Source: Thiodiazotropha sp050305975 (lineage in GTDB: Bacteria > Pseudomonadota > Gammaproteobacteria > Chromatiales > Chromatiaceae). From it: 64,000 nucleotides of DNA. Below are positions 7,303 to 16,303 of this stretch, piece after piece. Position numbers and translations under genes: made by a program. Location of the stretch: positions 7,367-71,366 of the forward strand of contig JBNLGI010000088.1 in the NCBI GenBank assembly GCA_050305975.1, written 5' to 3'. The notes under the pieces were generated by a model. It ran no database searches. It was not told where the DNA came from and was given only the letters and a program-made list of their open reading frames with translations. Each line of letters begins with the position of its first letter. Positions within the stretch are counted from its first letter, which is position 1.

Positions 7303-8655
7303 TCATGGAGATCTGGCCGAGGACTCCTGCGCAGACTCGGTCTGCAATCTGTGGTGTTCCGGCATGTGTCGGGAGACGAGCGAAAAGAGACCCGTGGTTA
7401 TCAGCATGAGCAGGGTGAAGAAGCCGTAATAGTCCGCACCCTGCAGGATCTCGCGCCCTTCGATGGCGAAATTGACGGCCCCGGTGAAGAGGTTGCCCAA
7501 CGCGATCGACAGCATGAAGAAGGCCATGACGAAGGATTTCATCCGGTTGGGCGCCTGGGTGTAGGAGAACTCCAGACAGGTGATGGAGACCATCACCTCA
7601 CCACTGGTCAATACCAGGTAGGCCAGCAGCTGCCAGCCGATGGATGGGGCCTCACCGCTGTCGATCAGAAACTGGGCCCAGCCGGAGATGCCGAAGGCGA
7701 TGGCCGCCAGCAGCATGCCGAATCCGATCTTGCGCAGGGCGCCCAGACGCCAGCGTTGCTGCACTAGCGGGTAGACGAGGTAGGAGAAGGTGGGCACCAA
7801 CAGCATCACCAGCAGGGGATTTGCGGCCTGGAGCTGCGCCGGCAGGATCTCCATGCCGAAGAGGGTTCGGTCCATTGAGTTGGCCTGTAATACCCAGGCT
7901 GAACCGGTCTGATCGAACAGGGCCCAGAACACGGCCACGAAGAGATAGAGTCCGAACAGCCGCGCCAGTGTCAGCAGACCATCACGACTGAAGGTCTCAC
8001 GCACAAAGCCCACACCGCCCGCAGGAATGTGGACGAAGCGGCGACGTCCGGCCCAGAACAGCAGCGTCGCCACCACCATCAACACCCCGGGCACGCCGAA
8101 GGCCCAGCTGGGACCGACCTGCTGCAGCAGCCAGGGGGTGGCCAGTGTAGAGGCGAAGGCGCCCAGGTTGACGGCAAAGTAGAACCAACCGAAGGTGCGC
8201 GGCAGCAGATGGGCGTTGCTCTGACCGAACTGGTCTCCCACATGGGCGGAGACGCAGGGTTTGATGCCGCCGGAGCCGAGCGCGATCAGGCCCAGTCCGA
8301 GCAGCAGTCCCAGGCGCGTATGGTCCAGCGCCAGGGCGAAGTGGCCGAGGCAGTAGACCAGAGAGAGCAGGATGATGGTGCGGTACTTGCCGAGCAGGCC
8401 GTCGGAGATCAGGGCGCCGAGCAGCGGCGTGAAATAGACTGCGGAGACGAACAGGTGAAACCAGCCCTTGGCCTCCTCCTCATTCATCGGATTGCGGGCG
8501 CCCGTGCCGTCGAGCAGGTACTGAGTCATGAACACCACCAGCACCGCCCGCATGCCGTAGAAGCTGAAGCGTTCCGCCGCCTCGTTGCCGATGATGTAGG
8601 GGATGCCTGCCGGGAGGCGCTTCGAAGGCAGCGGGGCGCTCAGGTAGTCGGTCAC
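7303..8655 (-). CDS. Proton-dependent oligopeptide transporter (POT/PTR family, MFS)
   Basis: A 450-residue, about 12- to 14-helix inner-membrane symporter for di- and tripeptides. The diagnostic POT signature is present: ExxERF..YG as EAAERFSFYG about 25 residues from the start, followed by FGWFYFAVNLGA (the FYxxINxG-type motif) further on. The longest frame begins at 8838, but the first ~60 residues are unlike the family. The GTG at 8655, with AAGGAG upstream, gives the normal length. It faces the D-Ala-D-Ala dipeptidase gene tail to tail with only 29 bp between stops, so the two may serve dipeptide salvage. Confidence 0.88.
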   Translation of the reverse strand: MTDYLSAPLPSKRLPAGIPYIIGNEAAERFSFYGMRAVLVVFMTQYLLDGTGARNPMNEEEAKGWFHLFVSAVYFTPLLGALISDGLLGKYRTIILLSLVYCLGHFALALDHTRLGLLLGLGLIALGSGGIKPCVSAHVGDQFGQSNAHLLPRTFGWFYFAVNLGAFASTLATPWLLQQVGPSWAFGVPGVLMVVATLLFWAGRRRFVHIPAGGVGFVRETFSRDGLLTLARLFGLYLFVAVFWALFDQTGSAWVLQANSMDRTLFGMEILPAQLQAANPLLVMLLVPTFSYLVYPLVQQRWRLGALRKIGFGMLLAAIAFGISGWAQFLIDSGEAPSIGWQLLAYLVLTSGEVMVSITCLEFSYTQAPNRMKSFVMAFFMLSIALGNLFTGAVNFAIEGREILQGADYYGFFTLLMLITTGLFSLVSRHMPEHHRLQTESAQESSARSP

Positions 8656-8820
8656 GGGCAGCGGGGCTCCTTGGGGCCTGGGCAGTGCCGGAGTTCGAGG
8701 TCGGATCCGGCTTCGGTGAAACCGTTTGATTCGAAATAGTACTGAGTTGAAGGATTCATGAGCAACCGCTCGGCCGGAGCCTGACAGGCAGATGGCGTGG
8801 TGCTTCGAGTTGTATGGATT

Positions 8821-8839
8821 GGTGGGGCAGGGCCCCACC
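8821..8839. repeat. Short dispersed palindromic repeat (copy 1)
   Basis: GGTGGGGCAGGGCCCCACC forms a near-perfect hairpin. Its exact reverse complement occurs at 61103-61121, and a variant with CT/AG at the ends lies at 55349-55367. All three sit in intergenic gaps, which fits a REP-like dispersed element. Confidence 0.6.
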
Positions 8840-8867
8840 GAAAGCGGTCCAGTCGGGAGCGGCTCTC

Positions 8868-9635
8868 TTAGCGGCTGTTCTCTTCGGTTTGAAAGGCTTG
8901 AGCGATGCGCGAAAAGACCGGATCGAGATCCGCCTGCAGGGTGAGCCTTTCACCGGAGAGCGGATGGGGCAGAACGAGATGGGTGGCGTGCAGCAACAGG
9001 CGATGACACCCGAAGCGCTCCACGAACAGACGGTTGTGCTTCGACTTGCCGTAGCTGGTATCGCCGATGATCGGGTGCGAGAGGTGCTTGAAGTGGCGGC
9101 GGATCTGGTGTTTGCGGCCGCTCCTGGGGCTTGCTTCGATCAGGGAGTAACGGCTGCTCGGATAGCGGTCGACGCGAACCGGCAGCTCCAGAGTGGCCAG
9201 CCGCCGGTAGTCGGTGACGGCCGGTTGCGGCGGCTTGTCAGTTCGCGCCTGGCGGTCGCTCAGCTTGTCGGGTCTCTCCTGCAGCGGATGGTCGATGACT
9301 CCGCTGACTTCGGTATATCCCCGCACCACAGCCAGGTAGCGTTTCTCGACCTGTTTGTCGGTGAAGGTCTGCGTGAGCCGTCGGGCGATCTCCGCTGAGA
9401 GGGCGAACAGCAGCACCCCGGAGGTGGGTTTGTCGAGACGGTGGACCGGGTAGACATACTGCCCAATCTGATCCCTGAGCAGCATCATGGCGTTACGGGT
9501 CTCGTGGCGGTCGATCCAGGAGGGGTGGACCAGCAGACCGGCGGGCTTGTCGATGGCGATCAGGTGGTCGTCCCGAAAGAGCACCCTCAGCGGAGCGGAG
9601 CGGGATGGCTGCTCATCCCCGCTGTCGAAGGTCAT
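8868..9635 (-). CDS. truC: tRNA pseudouridine(65) synthase (TruC), RluA family
   Basis: A 255-residue pseudouridine synthase. The catalytic motif HRLDKPTSG (about residues 70-78) carries the nucleophilic Asp. TruC-type features follow: KQVEKRYLAVVRG, a DKPPQPAVTDYRRLA stretch and SGRKHQIRRHFKHLSHPIIGD. The DKxPQPAVT segment is much more like TruC than RluC or RluD. The expected reaction is isomerisation of U65 in the T-arm of tRNA. The start overlaps the stop of the upstream permease by 4 bp (ATGA), so it is translated from the tail of the ABC/vWA operon even though the functions look unrelated. Confidence 0.88.
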   Translation of the reverse strand: MTFDSGDEQPSRSAPLRVLFRDDHLIAIDKPAGLLVHPSWIDRHETRNAMMLLRDQIGQYVYPVHRLDKPTSGVLLFALSAEIARRLTQTFTDKQVEKRYLAVVRGYTEVSGVIDHPLQERPDKLSDRQARTDKPPQPAVTDYRRLATLELPVRVDRYPSSRYSLIEASPRSGRKHQIRRHFKHLSHPIIGDTSYGKSKHNRLFVERFGCHRLLLHATHLVLPHPLSGERLTLQADLDPVFSRIAQAFQTEENSR

Positions 9636-10843
9636 CAGAGCTCCCGCAGGCCTTCCGAGGGCTCGATGCGCGCGGCCCGGTAGCCGGCCATGGAGGCGGC
9701 CAGGATGGCGGCGGCCAGGGTCAGCGCCAGGGCGATCAGGAAATGGGAGGGCAGCAGCCGGCAGAGGGTCTCGCCGGTCTGCAGCTGAGCCGCGAACATG
9801 GTGTTGATGGTGTAGCTGACGATGAGGAAGATCAGCGAGGCCACCAGCCAGCCGAACAGCGCGGTGAAGGTCGACTGGATGACCGGGAACCAGACGATAT
9901 CCGCGGTACGCAGTCCGACCAGCCGCAACACGCTCAGCTCCTTGCGTTTGCGATCCACATTGGCCCACAGGCTGGCGCTCAGCGAGAGCGAGAAGCCGGC
10001 CAGTCCGATCACGGCGATGAGCCAGAACACCGCGCTCAGATTGCGGTCCATGCTACGCACGATTTCGATGTCGGCGGCGCGGGTGCTCGATTCGATGCCG
10101 AGTTTGGCCAGCGCCTCGCTGACCGGCGAGACGTCGTAGATCGAGCGGGTGTAGAGCCGGAAGCTGGGGTAGGTGCGATCGTCCGGTGCCGGCGTGCCGC
10201 TCCACCCCAGGGCGGGAACCGCATGGCCGTCGCGAAAGTCCTCGGCCGCCTCCAAAAGGTAGAGCGGCACGAAGGCGCCATCGCGGGAGAAGCTGGCAAC
10301 CGGCGCCACGCCGGTCACTTTGAGCAGCACGTGGACCCGCTCGCTGCGCCCCTGGAAACGACGGGAGATACTGCCATCGATGGTGTCACCGGCGGTGACG
10401 TTGAGCTTGCGTGCGGCGGAGTCGGAGAGGATCAGCTGTTGCATGCCCTGTGGTATCTGCAGGCGCTTGAGCAGTGGGTCGTCGCGGTCGGTGGGGATCA
10501 TCTCCACCGGCACGATGTCCTTGCCGGTCTCGCTCTTGAGCTCGATGGTGGCGGCAATCGCGCGGGTGCGCGGCACCATGAAGGCGACCTCGGGCCGGTT
10601 GCGTATCTGCTCGATCCAGACCCGGTCGAAGCGGCCGCTGCCGACGGGACGGATCTCCCGGTTGCGGGGGTCCTCGATCAGGTTGCCGAGCATGCTGCCG
10701 ATGATGCCGAACTTGAGCCCGAAGAGGATCAGCATCGGGCCCAGCACGGCGGCCAGGGCGAGGATGAAGAAGCCCGACATCTGCCACTCGTTTCGGTAGT
10801 CGCGCCCCGCCAGCCAGAAGGTGTCCTTCAGACGGTGCTTCAT
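9635..10843 (-). CDS. ABC transporter permease, FtsX/MacB-like
   Basis: A 402-residue inner-membrane protein with one N-terminal transmembrane segment (about 22-44), a large periplasmic domain and three C-terminal transmembrane segments. This is the FtsX/LolC/MacB layout. The cytoplasmic loop RKRKELSVLRLVGLRTADIV is the usual coupling loop, and the chain ends with ARIEPSEGLREL, typical of this permease family. It pairs with the ATPase encoded immediately upstream (ATGA overlap). There is no second permease, so a homodimer is likely. Substrate unknown; such systems move lipoproteins or peptides, or transmit mechanical signals to periplasmic enzymes. Confidence 0.85.
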   Translation of the reverse strand: MKHRLKDTFWLAGRDYRNEWQMSGFFILALAAVLGPMLILFGLKFGIIGSMLGNLIEDPRNREIRPVGSGRFDRVWIEQIRNRPEVAFMVPRTRAIAATIELKSETGKDIVPVEMIPTDRDDPLLKRLQIPQGMQQLILSDSAARKLNVTAGDTIDGSISRRFQGRSERVHVLLKVTGVAPVASFSRDGAFVPLYLLEAAEDFRDGHAVPALGWSGTPAPDDRTYPSFRLYTRSIYDVSPVSEALAKLGIESSTRAADIEIVRSMDRNLSAVFWLIAVIGLAGFSLSLSASLWANVDRKRKELSVLRLVGLRTADIVWFPVIQSTFTALFGWLVASLIFLIVSYTINTMFAAQLQTGETLCRLLPSHFLIALALTLAAAILAASMAGYRAARIEPSEGLREL

Positions 10844-11616
10844 CAGCCGGTGACTACGGTCTCGGTCAACGAGCCGTCCTCCTCGCGTCGGGTGTGGTGC
10901 TCCAGGTGGCGCAGGCCGAGGCGGTTGATGTGGCGCCAGGCGTGGCTGGCCAGGATCACCGTGATGTGCAGCTCGTCCACCAGCTCGATGAACAGCGACA
11001 TGATGCGCTCCGCCGCGATCGGGTCGAGCGACGCGGTCGGTTCGTCGGCGATGACGATAGAGGGGCGGTGGGCCAGGGCGCGGCCGATGGCGACCCGCTG
11101 GCGTTCGCCCACCGAAAGCAGGTGGGGCAGCTTGTCCAGGTGGCGGCGGATGCCGAGGTCGCCGGCCAGCTCGTCGACCAGGCCGTCGTCGGGCATATCG
11201 AGCAGACGGCGCGAGAGGTTGATGTTCTCGCGCACCGTGAGATAGGGCAGCAGACCGCCGGTCTGCATCACATAACCGAGGCGCAGGCGGCGCAGGTCGC
11301 CCAGGGCGTTGAGCTGCTTCTTGCGCCAGAGCTGGGCGATGTCGACCGGTTCGGCGCCCTTTTCGGGGCGGAAGCGGAAGGAGCCGATCTCGCTCGGTTT
11401 CAGTGTCATGGAGAGCATGTCGAGCAGGGTGCTCTTGCCGCATCCGCTCTCGCCGATGAGGGCGATCTTCTCGCCCAGGGCGATCTGCAGGCTGGGCACG
11501 CGCAGGCGAAAGGCGGTGCCCTCCGCCTCGCGGGTCTTCACCACGTCGCGCAGGTGATAGATCAAAACCTTGCCACCGGTGAGTCCCGCGCCGGTGTTCG
11601 TTTCGGATGCGGTCAC
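10843..11616 (-). CDS. ABC transporter ATP-binding protein (MacB/LolD-like)
   Basis: A 257-residue nucleotide-binding subunit. Walker A is GESGCGKST (about 54-62), the signature is LSVGERQR, and Walker B is IVIADEPTASLD. The signature replaces the common SGGQ with SVGE, as in some MacB/LolD relatives. The start codon is GTG, two bases after the stop of the vWA gene, and the stop overlaps the permease start. It powers the FtsX-like permease encoded next. Confidence 0.88.
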   Translation of the reverse strand: MTASETNTGAGLTGGKVLIYHLRDVVKTREAEGTAFRLRVPSLQIALGEKIALIGESGCGKSTLLDMLSMTLKPSEIGSFRFRPEKGAEPVDIAQLWRKKQLNALGDLRRLRLGYVMQTGGLLPYLTVRENINLSRRLLDMPDDGLVDELAGDLGIRRHLDKLPHLLSVGERQRVAIGRALAHRPSIVIADEPTASLDPIAAERIMSLFIELVDELHITVILASHAWRHINRLGLRHLEHHTRREEDGSLTETVVTG

Positions 11617-11618
11617 GG

Positions 11619-13634
11619 TCAGGGCAGCATTTCCAGGGCGATGGGGAAGACCGAGTCACCATTGATGGGGCCGCCGTCGAGGGAGACCCAGAGATCGGTG
11701 TGGTCGTGCAGCACCTGGTAGTAGTTGATCTTCTCTTCCAGGCGATTGATGAATGCGATCTGATCCTTGGCCGGCCAGTCCTGCCAGTTGTCCAGGGCCA
11801 GGTTCATCACCTCGCCGCGGTAGGGCAGGTCTTCGATGTACTCGCGCATGAAGCCCATATCGGCCAGGTTGCCGGCGCGGGCGCCGGTGGCCCGGGTGGT
11901 GGTGCCGAGCTGTTCCGGATCGCGGGCGATGGTGGCGGCGAGACTCTTGAGGTCGTTGAGGAAGGTGCGTGGGGAGAGCAGGCCCTCCTCGGCGGTCACC
12001 AGCACCTGACGCAGGATGCTGTGCAGGTCGCTGAGCTGGTCGCGGGTCAACAATACGCGGACGTCGAGGGTCTGGCGCTTGGGATCGCTGAGATCGCGGT
12101 CGACCAGCCAGGCGTTGAAGACATTGGGTACCTGCTGGTTGTCGCCCTGTTGCAGATAGCGCATGCGCAGGGCGTAACCCAGCTTGGCCACCTTGGCCTG
12201 AAACTGGGCCAGTTCGTCGGTTTCGGTCTCGTTCTCTGCGGGGGCCTGCTGCTGCGCCTGTTCCTGGGCCTGGCGGTTTTCGGCCAGGTTCTTGCCGGCG
12301 GCGGCCATGGCGGCCAGTTTCACCTGGTCGGTGATCTGATGCGCCAGGGCGTCGAGCACGCGGCCGAAGCGCTCCACGTTGCCGGTTTCGACTCCGAAGT
12401 AGAAGCTGCCGATGCCGGGATAGTAGGAGAGATCGCGATAGGTCGCCTCCGCCTTCGGGTGGTCGGCCATCACGGCGGGGGTCAGCAGGTGAAGCACCGA
12501 TAGAGCGATGCCCTTGTTCTGGGCCAGCCGGCGCAGGGCGGCGCTCGACAAGCCGGTGCCGGAGAGGGGATCGCCCGCTTCGCGGGGCCCGGCGTCGGTG
12601 ATCAGCACCACGTAGCGGGCATCCTGCCCCTCCCAGTTGATCCCGGCGATGGCTTCGTTGACGCCGGCGAAACTGTCCTCGATGAAGTCGCGGCTGGAGG
12701 CGGTGGCGGCCTTCAGTTCGGACACGTGCTGGAAGAAGCTGTCGGCATCCTGGCCCTGCTCCAAGGGTACGTAGGTGCGGGTCAGATAGTCGAGCCCCGG
12801 CGCCGCCTGGGGATTGTCGCGGAAGGCGATGAGGCCGAAGCTGACGTCGCCGGTCAGCTGCTCCTTGGTGATGGTGTCGTAGATCTTGCGCACCGCCTCG
12901 CGGGTGCGGTCGATGTAGGGGTCCATGGAGAGGGTGGAGTCGATGACGAAGACCACCGCCGAGCGGAAGGGTTTGGCGGGTTTCACCGCGTCACTCTTGT
13001 TAGCCGCTTTTTTCGGCGTCGCCTTGGGCGGCAGCAGGGGCACGCTTGAGACCTGCAGCATACGCGCCTGTTCGTCGTCCAGATAGATGTCCTCGTGGTC
13101 GCGGATAGGCACCAGGTAGAAATCCTTGAGGATGTCGATATGGGTGCGCGGTTGGATCGCGATGACCGGTGAGTCGGCACTGAGCTTGCCGGCTTCGGCG
13201 GCTTGGTAGAGGTTGCGGTAGGTGGCCTGGTTGCGATCGTCGATGAGGTGCTTCAGGCTCGATTTGTCGCGGAACAGCAGCACCCGGTCGGCGCCCAGCG
13301 GGTCGCGGAAGGCGACCGTGAGTCCCTGGTTCCAGGGGATGGTGTCCTGCTCCGGCATCCAGCCAGCGATCTCGCCGTAGCGGTTGAGTCCGAGCTGCAG
13401 CCAGCTGCTGCCATCCCGGCTCTGGCGGTCATAGACGTAATAGGCGCTGAATGGGGTGGAGGCGCTGCCTTGACCCGTTTGGATGGCTTCGAAGATGCGG
13501 GCGCCGGGTTTGCTCAGCACCCGCTGATAGAGCGCTTGCTTGCCTTCCATCAGCAGGGGTTGGGCCTGCGCCAGGGCGTTGCCGCAGAAGCTGCATATCA
13601 GGAATGCGAAGAGGACCGATTTGAGGTATGCCAT
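11619..13634 (-). CDS. Exported von Willebrand factor A domain protein, resembling the C-terminal part of PpkA
   Basis: A 671-residue protein with a signal peptide (MAYLKSVLFAFLICSFCGNALA). Residues ~25-100 (PLLMEGKQALYQRVLSKPGA) look like the region that precedes the vWA domain in PpkA-type Ser/Thr kinases of type VI secretion loci; this comparison is from memory. A vWA domain follows at about 225-430, with a MIDAS-like DSTLSM motif and an ITDAGPRE strand. A Gln-rich coiled segment lies near 455-480 and an unassigned C-terminal domain follows. There is no kinase domain and no T6SS gene nearby. It sits in one operon with a SEL1 membrane protein upstream and an ABC pair downstream. Confidence 0.78.
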   Translation of the reverse strand: MAYLKSVLFAFLICSFCGNALAQAQPLLMEGKQALYQRVLSKPGARIFEAIQTGQGSASTPFSAYYVYDRQSRDGSSWLQLGLNRYGEIAGWMPEQDTIPWNQGLTVAFRDPLGADRVLLFRDKSSLKHLIDDRNQATYRNLYQAAEAGKLSADSPVIAIQPRTHIDILKDFYLVPIRDHEDIYLDDEQARMLQVSSVPLLPPKATPKKAANKSDAVKPAKPFRSAVVFVIDSTLSMDPYIDRTREAVRKIYDTITKEQLTGDVSFGLIAFRDNPQAAPGLDYLTRTYVPLEQGQDADSFFQHVSELKAATASSRDFIEDSFAGVNEAIAGINWEGQDARYVVLITDAGPREAGDPLSGTGLSSAALRRLAQNKGIALSVLHLLTPAVMADHPKAEATYRDLSYYPGIGSFYFGVETGNVERFGRVLDALAHQITDQVKLAAMAAAGKNLAENRQAQEQAQQQAPAENETETDELAQFQAKVAKLGYALRMRYLQQGDNQQVPNVFNAWLVDRDLSDPKRQTLDVRVLLTRDQLSDLHSILRQVLVTAEEGLLSPRTFLNDLKSLAATIARDPEQLGTTTRATGARAGNLADMGFMREYIEDLPYRGEVMNLALDNWQDWPAKDQIAFINRLEEKINYYQVLHDHTDLWVSLDGGPINGDSVFPIALEMLP

Positions 13635-13654
13635 CGCGCGGAGTCTCGAATAGG

Positions 13655-14374
13655 TTATTGCCAGTTGAGCAGCAGGCGGCGTGCCGACATGTCTCCCGCT
13701 TCGGCCTGGGACTGGAGTCGTGCGCGTAGCGCCTGCAGTCGCTCGGCGGCCTCGGGGATGGATTGTCGGGCGGCGGCGCTGTACCACTTGTAGGCCTGGG
13801 TGGCGTCGGCGGCGGTCACCAGGCTGCTGCCGGATTGGAAGTGGTTGGGGTCGTAAAGGCCGGCCAGGGCGAATGCGGACTCGCCGTCTCCCTGGCGGGC
13901 GGCGTAGAACCACAGCAGATAGGCATCGGTGGGGCGTCCCTGCTGTTGATACTCCCGAGCCAGGCCATTGAGTTCCGACAGCTGACGGGTGTCGCTGCCG
14001 CTGCGCTGGGCGGCGATGATCTGCCTCGCCGTATCACCATCCGACAAGGTGTCGGGCGCCACTGACTCGGGCTGGGTCGCTTCCACGGCGGGCGATTGTG
14101 AGGCTTGAATGGCGGATTCATCGGTTGGCGCGGACGCTTCCGTCGGCGGGACCTGCGTTGCCGCATCGATCCGTTCCCGGATGATGGGATCGATCTCCGA
14201 CCTCGGCAGGGGCGGCAGTTCTACCTCATCCTCCGGGGCGAACAGAACGTAGATGCCGACCAGGATGAGGATGGCGACCGTGATCTCCAGGGTTACCCGG
14301 AGCCGGCCGGAGCCTCTGCTGATCCCCTCCACGTCGGAGAAGTCATCGGGTAGATTGGGTTCCGAAGCGGTCAT
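13655..14374 (-). CDS. Membrane-anchored SEL1-like repeat protein
   Basis: A 239-residue protein. A short cytoplasmic N terminus is followed by one transmembrane helix (about residues 27-46), an acidic Pro/Ser/Thr-rich linker (about 50-120) and C-terminal helical repeats of the SEL1/TPR type. YLLWFYAARQGDGESAFALAGLYDP and AYKWYSAAARQSIPEA are two clear repeat units. It is the first gene of the operon, 20 bp before the vWA gene. It probably scaffolds protein contacts in the periplasm. It is too divergent for a specific name. Confidence 0.72.
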   Translation of the reverse strand: MTASEPNLPDDFSDVEGISRGSGRLRVTLEITVAILILVGIYVLFAPEDEVELPPLPRSEIDPIIRERIDAATQVPPTEASAPTDESAIQASQSPAVEATQPESVAPDTLSDGDTARQIIAAQRSGSDTRQLSELNGLAREYQQQGRPTDAYLLWFYAARQGDGESAFALAGLYDPNHFQSGSSLVTAADATQAYKWYSAAARQSIPEAAERLQALRARLQSQAEAGDMSARRLLLNWQ

Positions 14375-14547
14375 GCTGCCTTTGCTGAATCAAGAGTGCC
14401 AGATTGCATCGCCGTTCGACGGCGACCACCCATTTCACCAGATGCGGGAAGCAAAATCCACTTAGCGGTGGGGTGGAGAAAGGGGGGAGAACAGCGAAGA
14501 TTTCATAGTATCGTAAAAAAAACGACAGGCTGTCTGTAACAGAGGGC

Positions 14548-14586
14548 GTCTAGATTACCTCCCATTGCAAGGGGGGATGTCTAGAT
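14548..14586 (+). promoter_or_regulatory. Candidate PhnF operator pair upstream of phnF
   Basis: The 8-mer GTCTAGAT occurs twice, at 14548-14555 and 14579-14586; the second overlaps the phnF start codon. The palindromic core TCTAGA and the spacing of 31 bp (about three helical turns) suit a dimeric GntR-type repressor. The same 8-mer in opposite orientation lies at 18157, just before phnG. Confidence 0.5.
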
Positions 14587-15316
14587 GTCTGTACAGAGAG
14601 TCCAAAAGGGTGATGGCCTGCGTCCGCTCTACCGGCAGATCAGCGACCTGTTGAGGGTTGAGATTCAGAATCTCTACAAGGCCGCTGACGCGCTTCCCGC
14701 AGAAGGGGAGCTGGCCCAGCGGTTCAACGTCAACCGCCACACTCTGCGGCGGGCCATCGATGAACTGGTTAGTGACGGTCTGGTCATCCGTCGCCACGGC
14801 GCCGGAGTCTTCGTCCTCTCTCCCACCATCGACTACTGCATCAACGCCCGAACCCGCTTCACCACCACCCTCGAGAGCCAGGGCAAGATTACCCACAGTC
14901 GCGTTCTGCGCAAGCAGGTAATTCCTGCCCGGGGTGGCGTGGCCTCCCGCCTGGGACTGACTGAGAGTGAAGAGGTGATCGCGCTGGTGACGCTGCGCGA
15001 GGTTGAGGGCAAGCCGTTTTGTGTGATCTCACACTTTCTCCCTCTGCGGGCCGTGCCCGAGGTGTTGGCCGGTTACGACGGGGGATCGCTGCACGGCTTT
15101 CTCGAGCAGCAGTGTGGCATCAAGCTGCAACGCAGCGAAAGCCATATCAGCGCGGTCATCCCGGAAGCAGACGATGCGATGCTGTTGAACATGCCCCGCA
15201 ATCTGCCGGTGTTGCGGGTCAAGAGTGTGAATCTGGCATTACCAGACCAGCAACCGGTGGAGTATGTGGTGACGCGATTCAGAGGCGATGCCACACAACT
15301 CTCAGTTCAACCCTGA
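14585..15316 (+). CDS. phnF: Phosphonate operon regulator PhnF (GntR family, UTRA domain)
   Basis: A 243-residue repressor. The N-terminal winged helix (about 1-75) shows the GntR pattern PAEGELAQRFNVNRHTLRRAI. The C-terminal UTRA ligand domain ends with the usual QPVEYVVTRFRGD. It heads the complete phn operon, directly upstream of phnD, as expected for local control. Candidate operators overlap its own start and lie before phnG, so autorepression is likely. The effector in this family is probably phosphate or a phosphonate-derived ligand; that is not visible here. Confidence 0.9.
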   Translation: MSVQRVQKGDGLRPLYRQISDLLRVEIQNLYKAADALPAEGELAQRFNVNRHTLRRAIDELVSDGLVIRRHGAGVFVLSPTIDYCINARTRFTTTLESQGKITHSRVLRKQVIPARGGVASRLGLTESEEVIALVTLREVEGKPFCVISHFLPLRAVPEVLAGYDGGSLHGFLEQQCGIKLQRSESHISAVIPEADDAMLLNMPRNLPVLRVKSVNLALPDQQPVEYVVTRFRGDATQLSVQP

Positions 15317-15345
15317 ATCCATTACATAACTGTCGAGGAAACGTA

Positions 15346-16266
15346 ATGAAACTTATGAAGCTGTTCGCTGCGGGCATCGCCGTGGCCATGATAACCACCC
15401 CTTTGTTCGCTGCCAAACTGCCGGACGGTAGCAAAGAGAATCCCCTGCGCGTGATGATGATTCCGGCCGACACCGGGACCAACGACATCGTCCAGGACTA
15501 CGCCCCCGTCTTCAACGGCATCACCGAGCACTACGGTATTCACTTCAAGCTGTCCACCGGTGACAGCTATGCCGCCGTGGTCGAGGGCATGTGCAACGAT
15601 CAGGCCGACATCGCCTGGTACGGCGCGGTTACCTACGGACAGGCCAACAAGCGGTGCGGAGTCGACCTGCTGGCGGTCGATGTGAAGCACGGCGACTCCT
15701 CCTATTACTCGGGTATCTTTGTGGCCAAAGGGAGCGGTATCGACTCCATCGCCGATCTGAAGGGCAAGAAGATGGCCTTCGGCAGTCCCAGCTCCACCTC
15801 CTCCTTCAACTTCCCGGTGGCCATGCTGATCGCCAATGGTGTCGATCCGGTCAAGGATCTGGACAAGGTCATCATTGCCGGATCCCATTCCGCTTCACTG
15901 GCCGCGCTGGCGGAGGGCAAGGTGGATGCGGCGGCAGCCTCCTACAACTCCTTCGGCAAAGCGGTGAAGAAGGGGGCCATCGATTCTGCCAAGTTCAAGC
16001 CGCTGGCTAAGTCCCAGCCCATTCCCAATCCGCCAATGGCCATGAACCGCGGCTTGAGCAGTGAGCTGAAGGCAAAGTTGCGTATGGCCTTCGGTGATAT
16101 CCATACCAAAATCGCGGCCGACAAGATCCGCGGTTACGGCGGCAAGAAGGTCGATCGCTACGACACCCGGTTCGACGAGAGGAAGATCTTCGACGCCTTG
16201 GAAAAGCTGGCGGCCGTCACCGACCAGCTCAAAGCGGAAATGGTGGATAAGGCCGGTACTCGCTGA
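15346..16266 (+). CDS. phnD: Phosphonate ABC transporter substrate-binding protein PhnD
   Basis: A 306-residue periplasmic binding protein with a cleavable signal peptide (MKLMKLFAAGIAVAMITTPLFA). The mature part shows PhnD features: the PADTGTND loop, DQADIAWYGAVTYGQA, and the STSSFNFP phosphonate-contact loop (about residues 149-156). The start at 15346 has GAGGAAACG upstream. It captures phosphonates for PhnC/PhnE. A GC-rich hairpin directly after the gene probably protects its 3' end and keeps its expression above that of the membrane components. Confidence 0.93.
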   Translation: MKLMKLFAAGIAVAMITTPLFAAKLPDGSKENPLRVMMIPADTGTNDIVQDYAPVFNGITEHYGIHFKLSTGDSYAAVVEGMCNDQADIAWYGAVTYGQANKRCGVDLLAVDVKHGDSSYYSGIFVAKGSGIDSIADLKGKKMAFGSPSSTSSFNFPVAMLIANGVDPVKDLDKVIIAGSHSASLAALAEGKVDAAAASYNSFGKAVKKGAIDSAKFKPLAKSQPIPNPPMAMNRGLSSELKAKLRMAFGDIHTKIAADKIRGYGGKKVDRYDTRFDERKIFDALEKLAAVTDQLKAEMVDKAGTR

Positions 16267-16303
16267 TCGCCAACCGGTGATCGGCTACCGGGCCCCGGAC
16301 AGT

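Noticed and set aside
9605..11245. 546-codon plus-strand frame across the ABC permease and ATPase
   Set aside because: It crosses the boundary of two clear genes on the other strand and shows no motif.
14511..14543. A Pho box before phnF
   Set aside because: The CTGTCTGTAAC region has one weak half site and no second CTGTCAT at the right distance.
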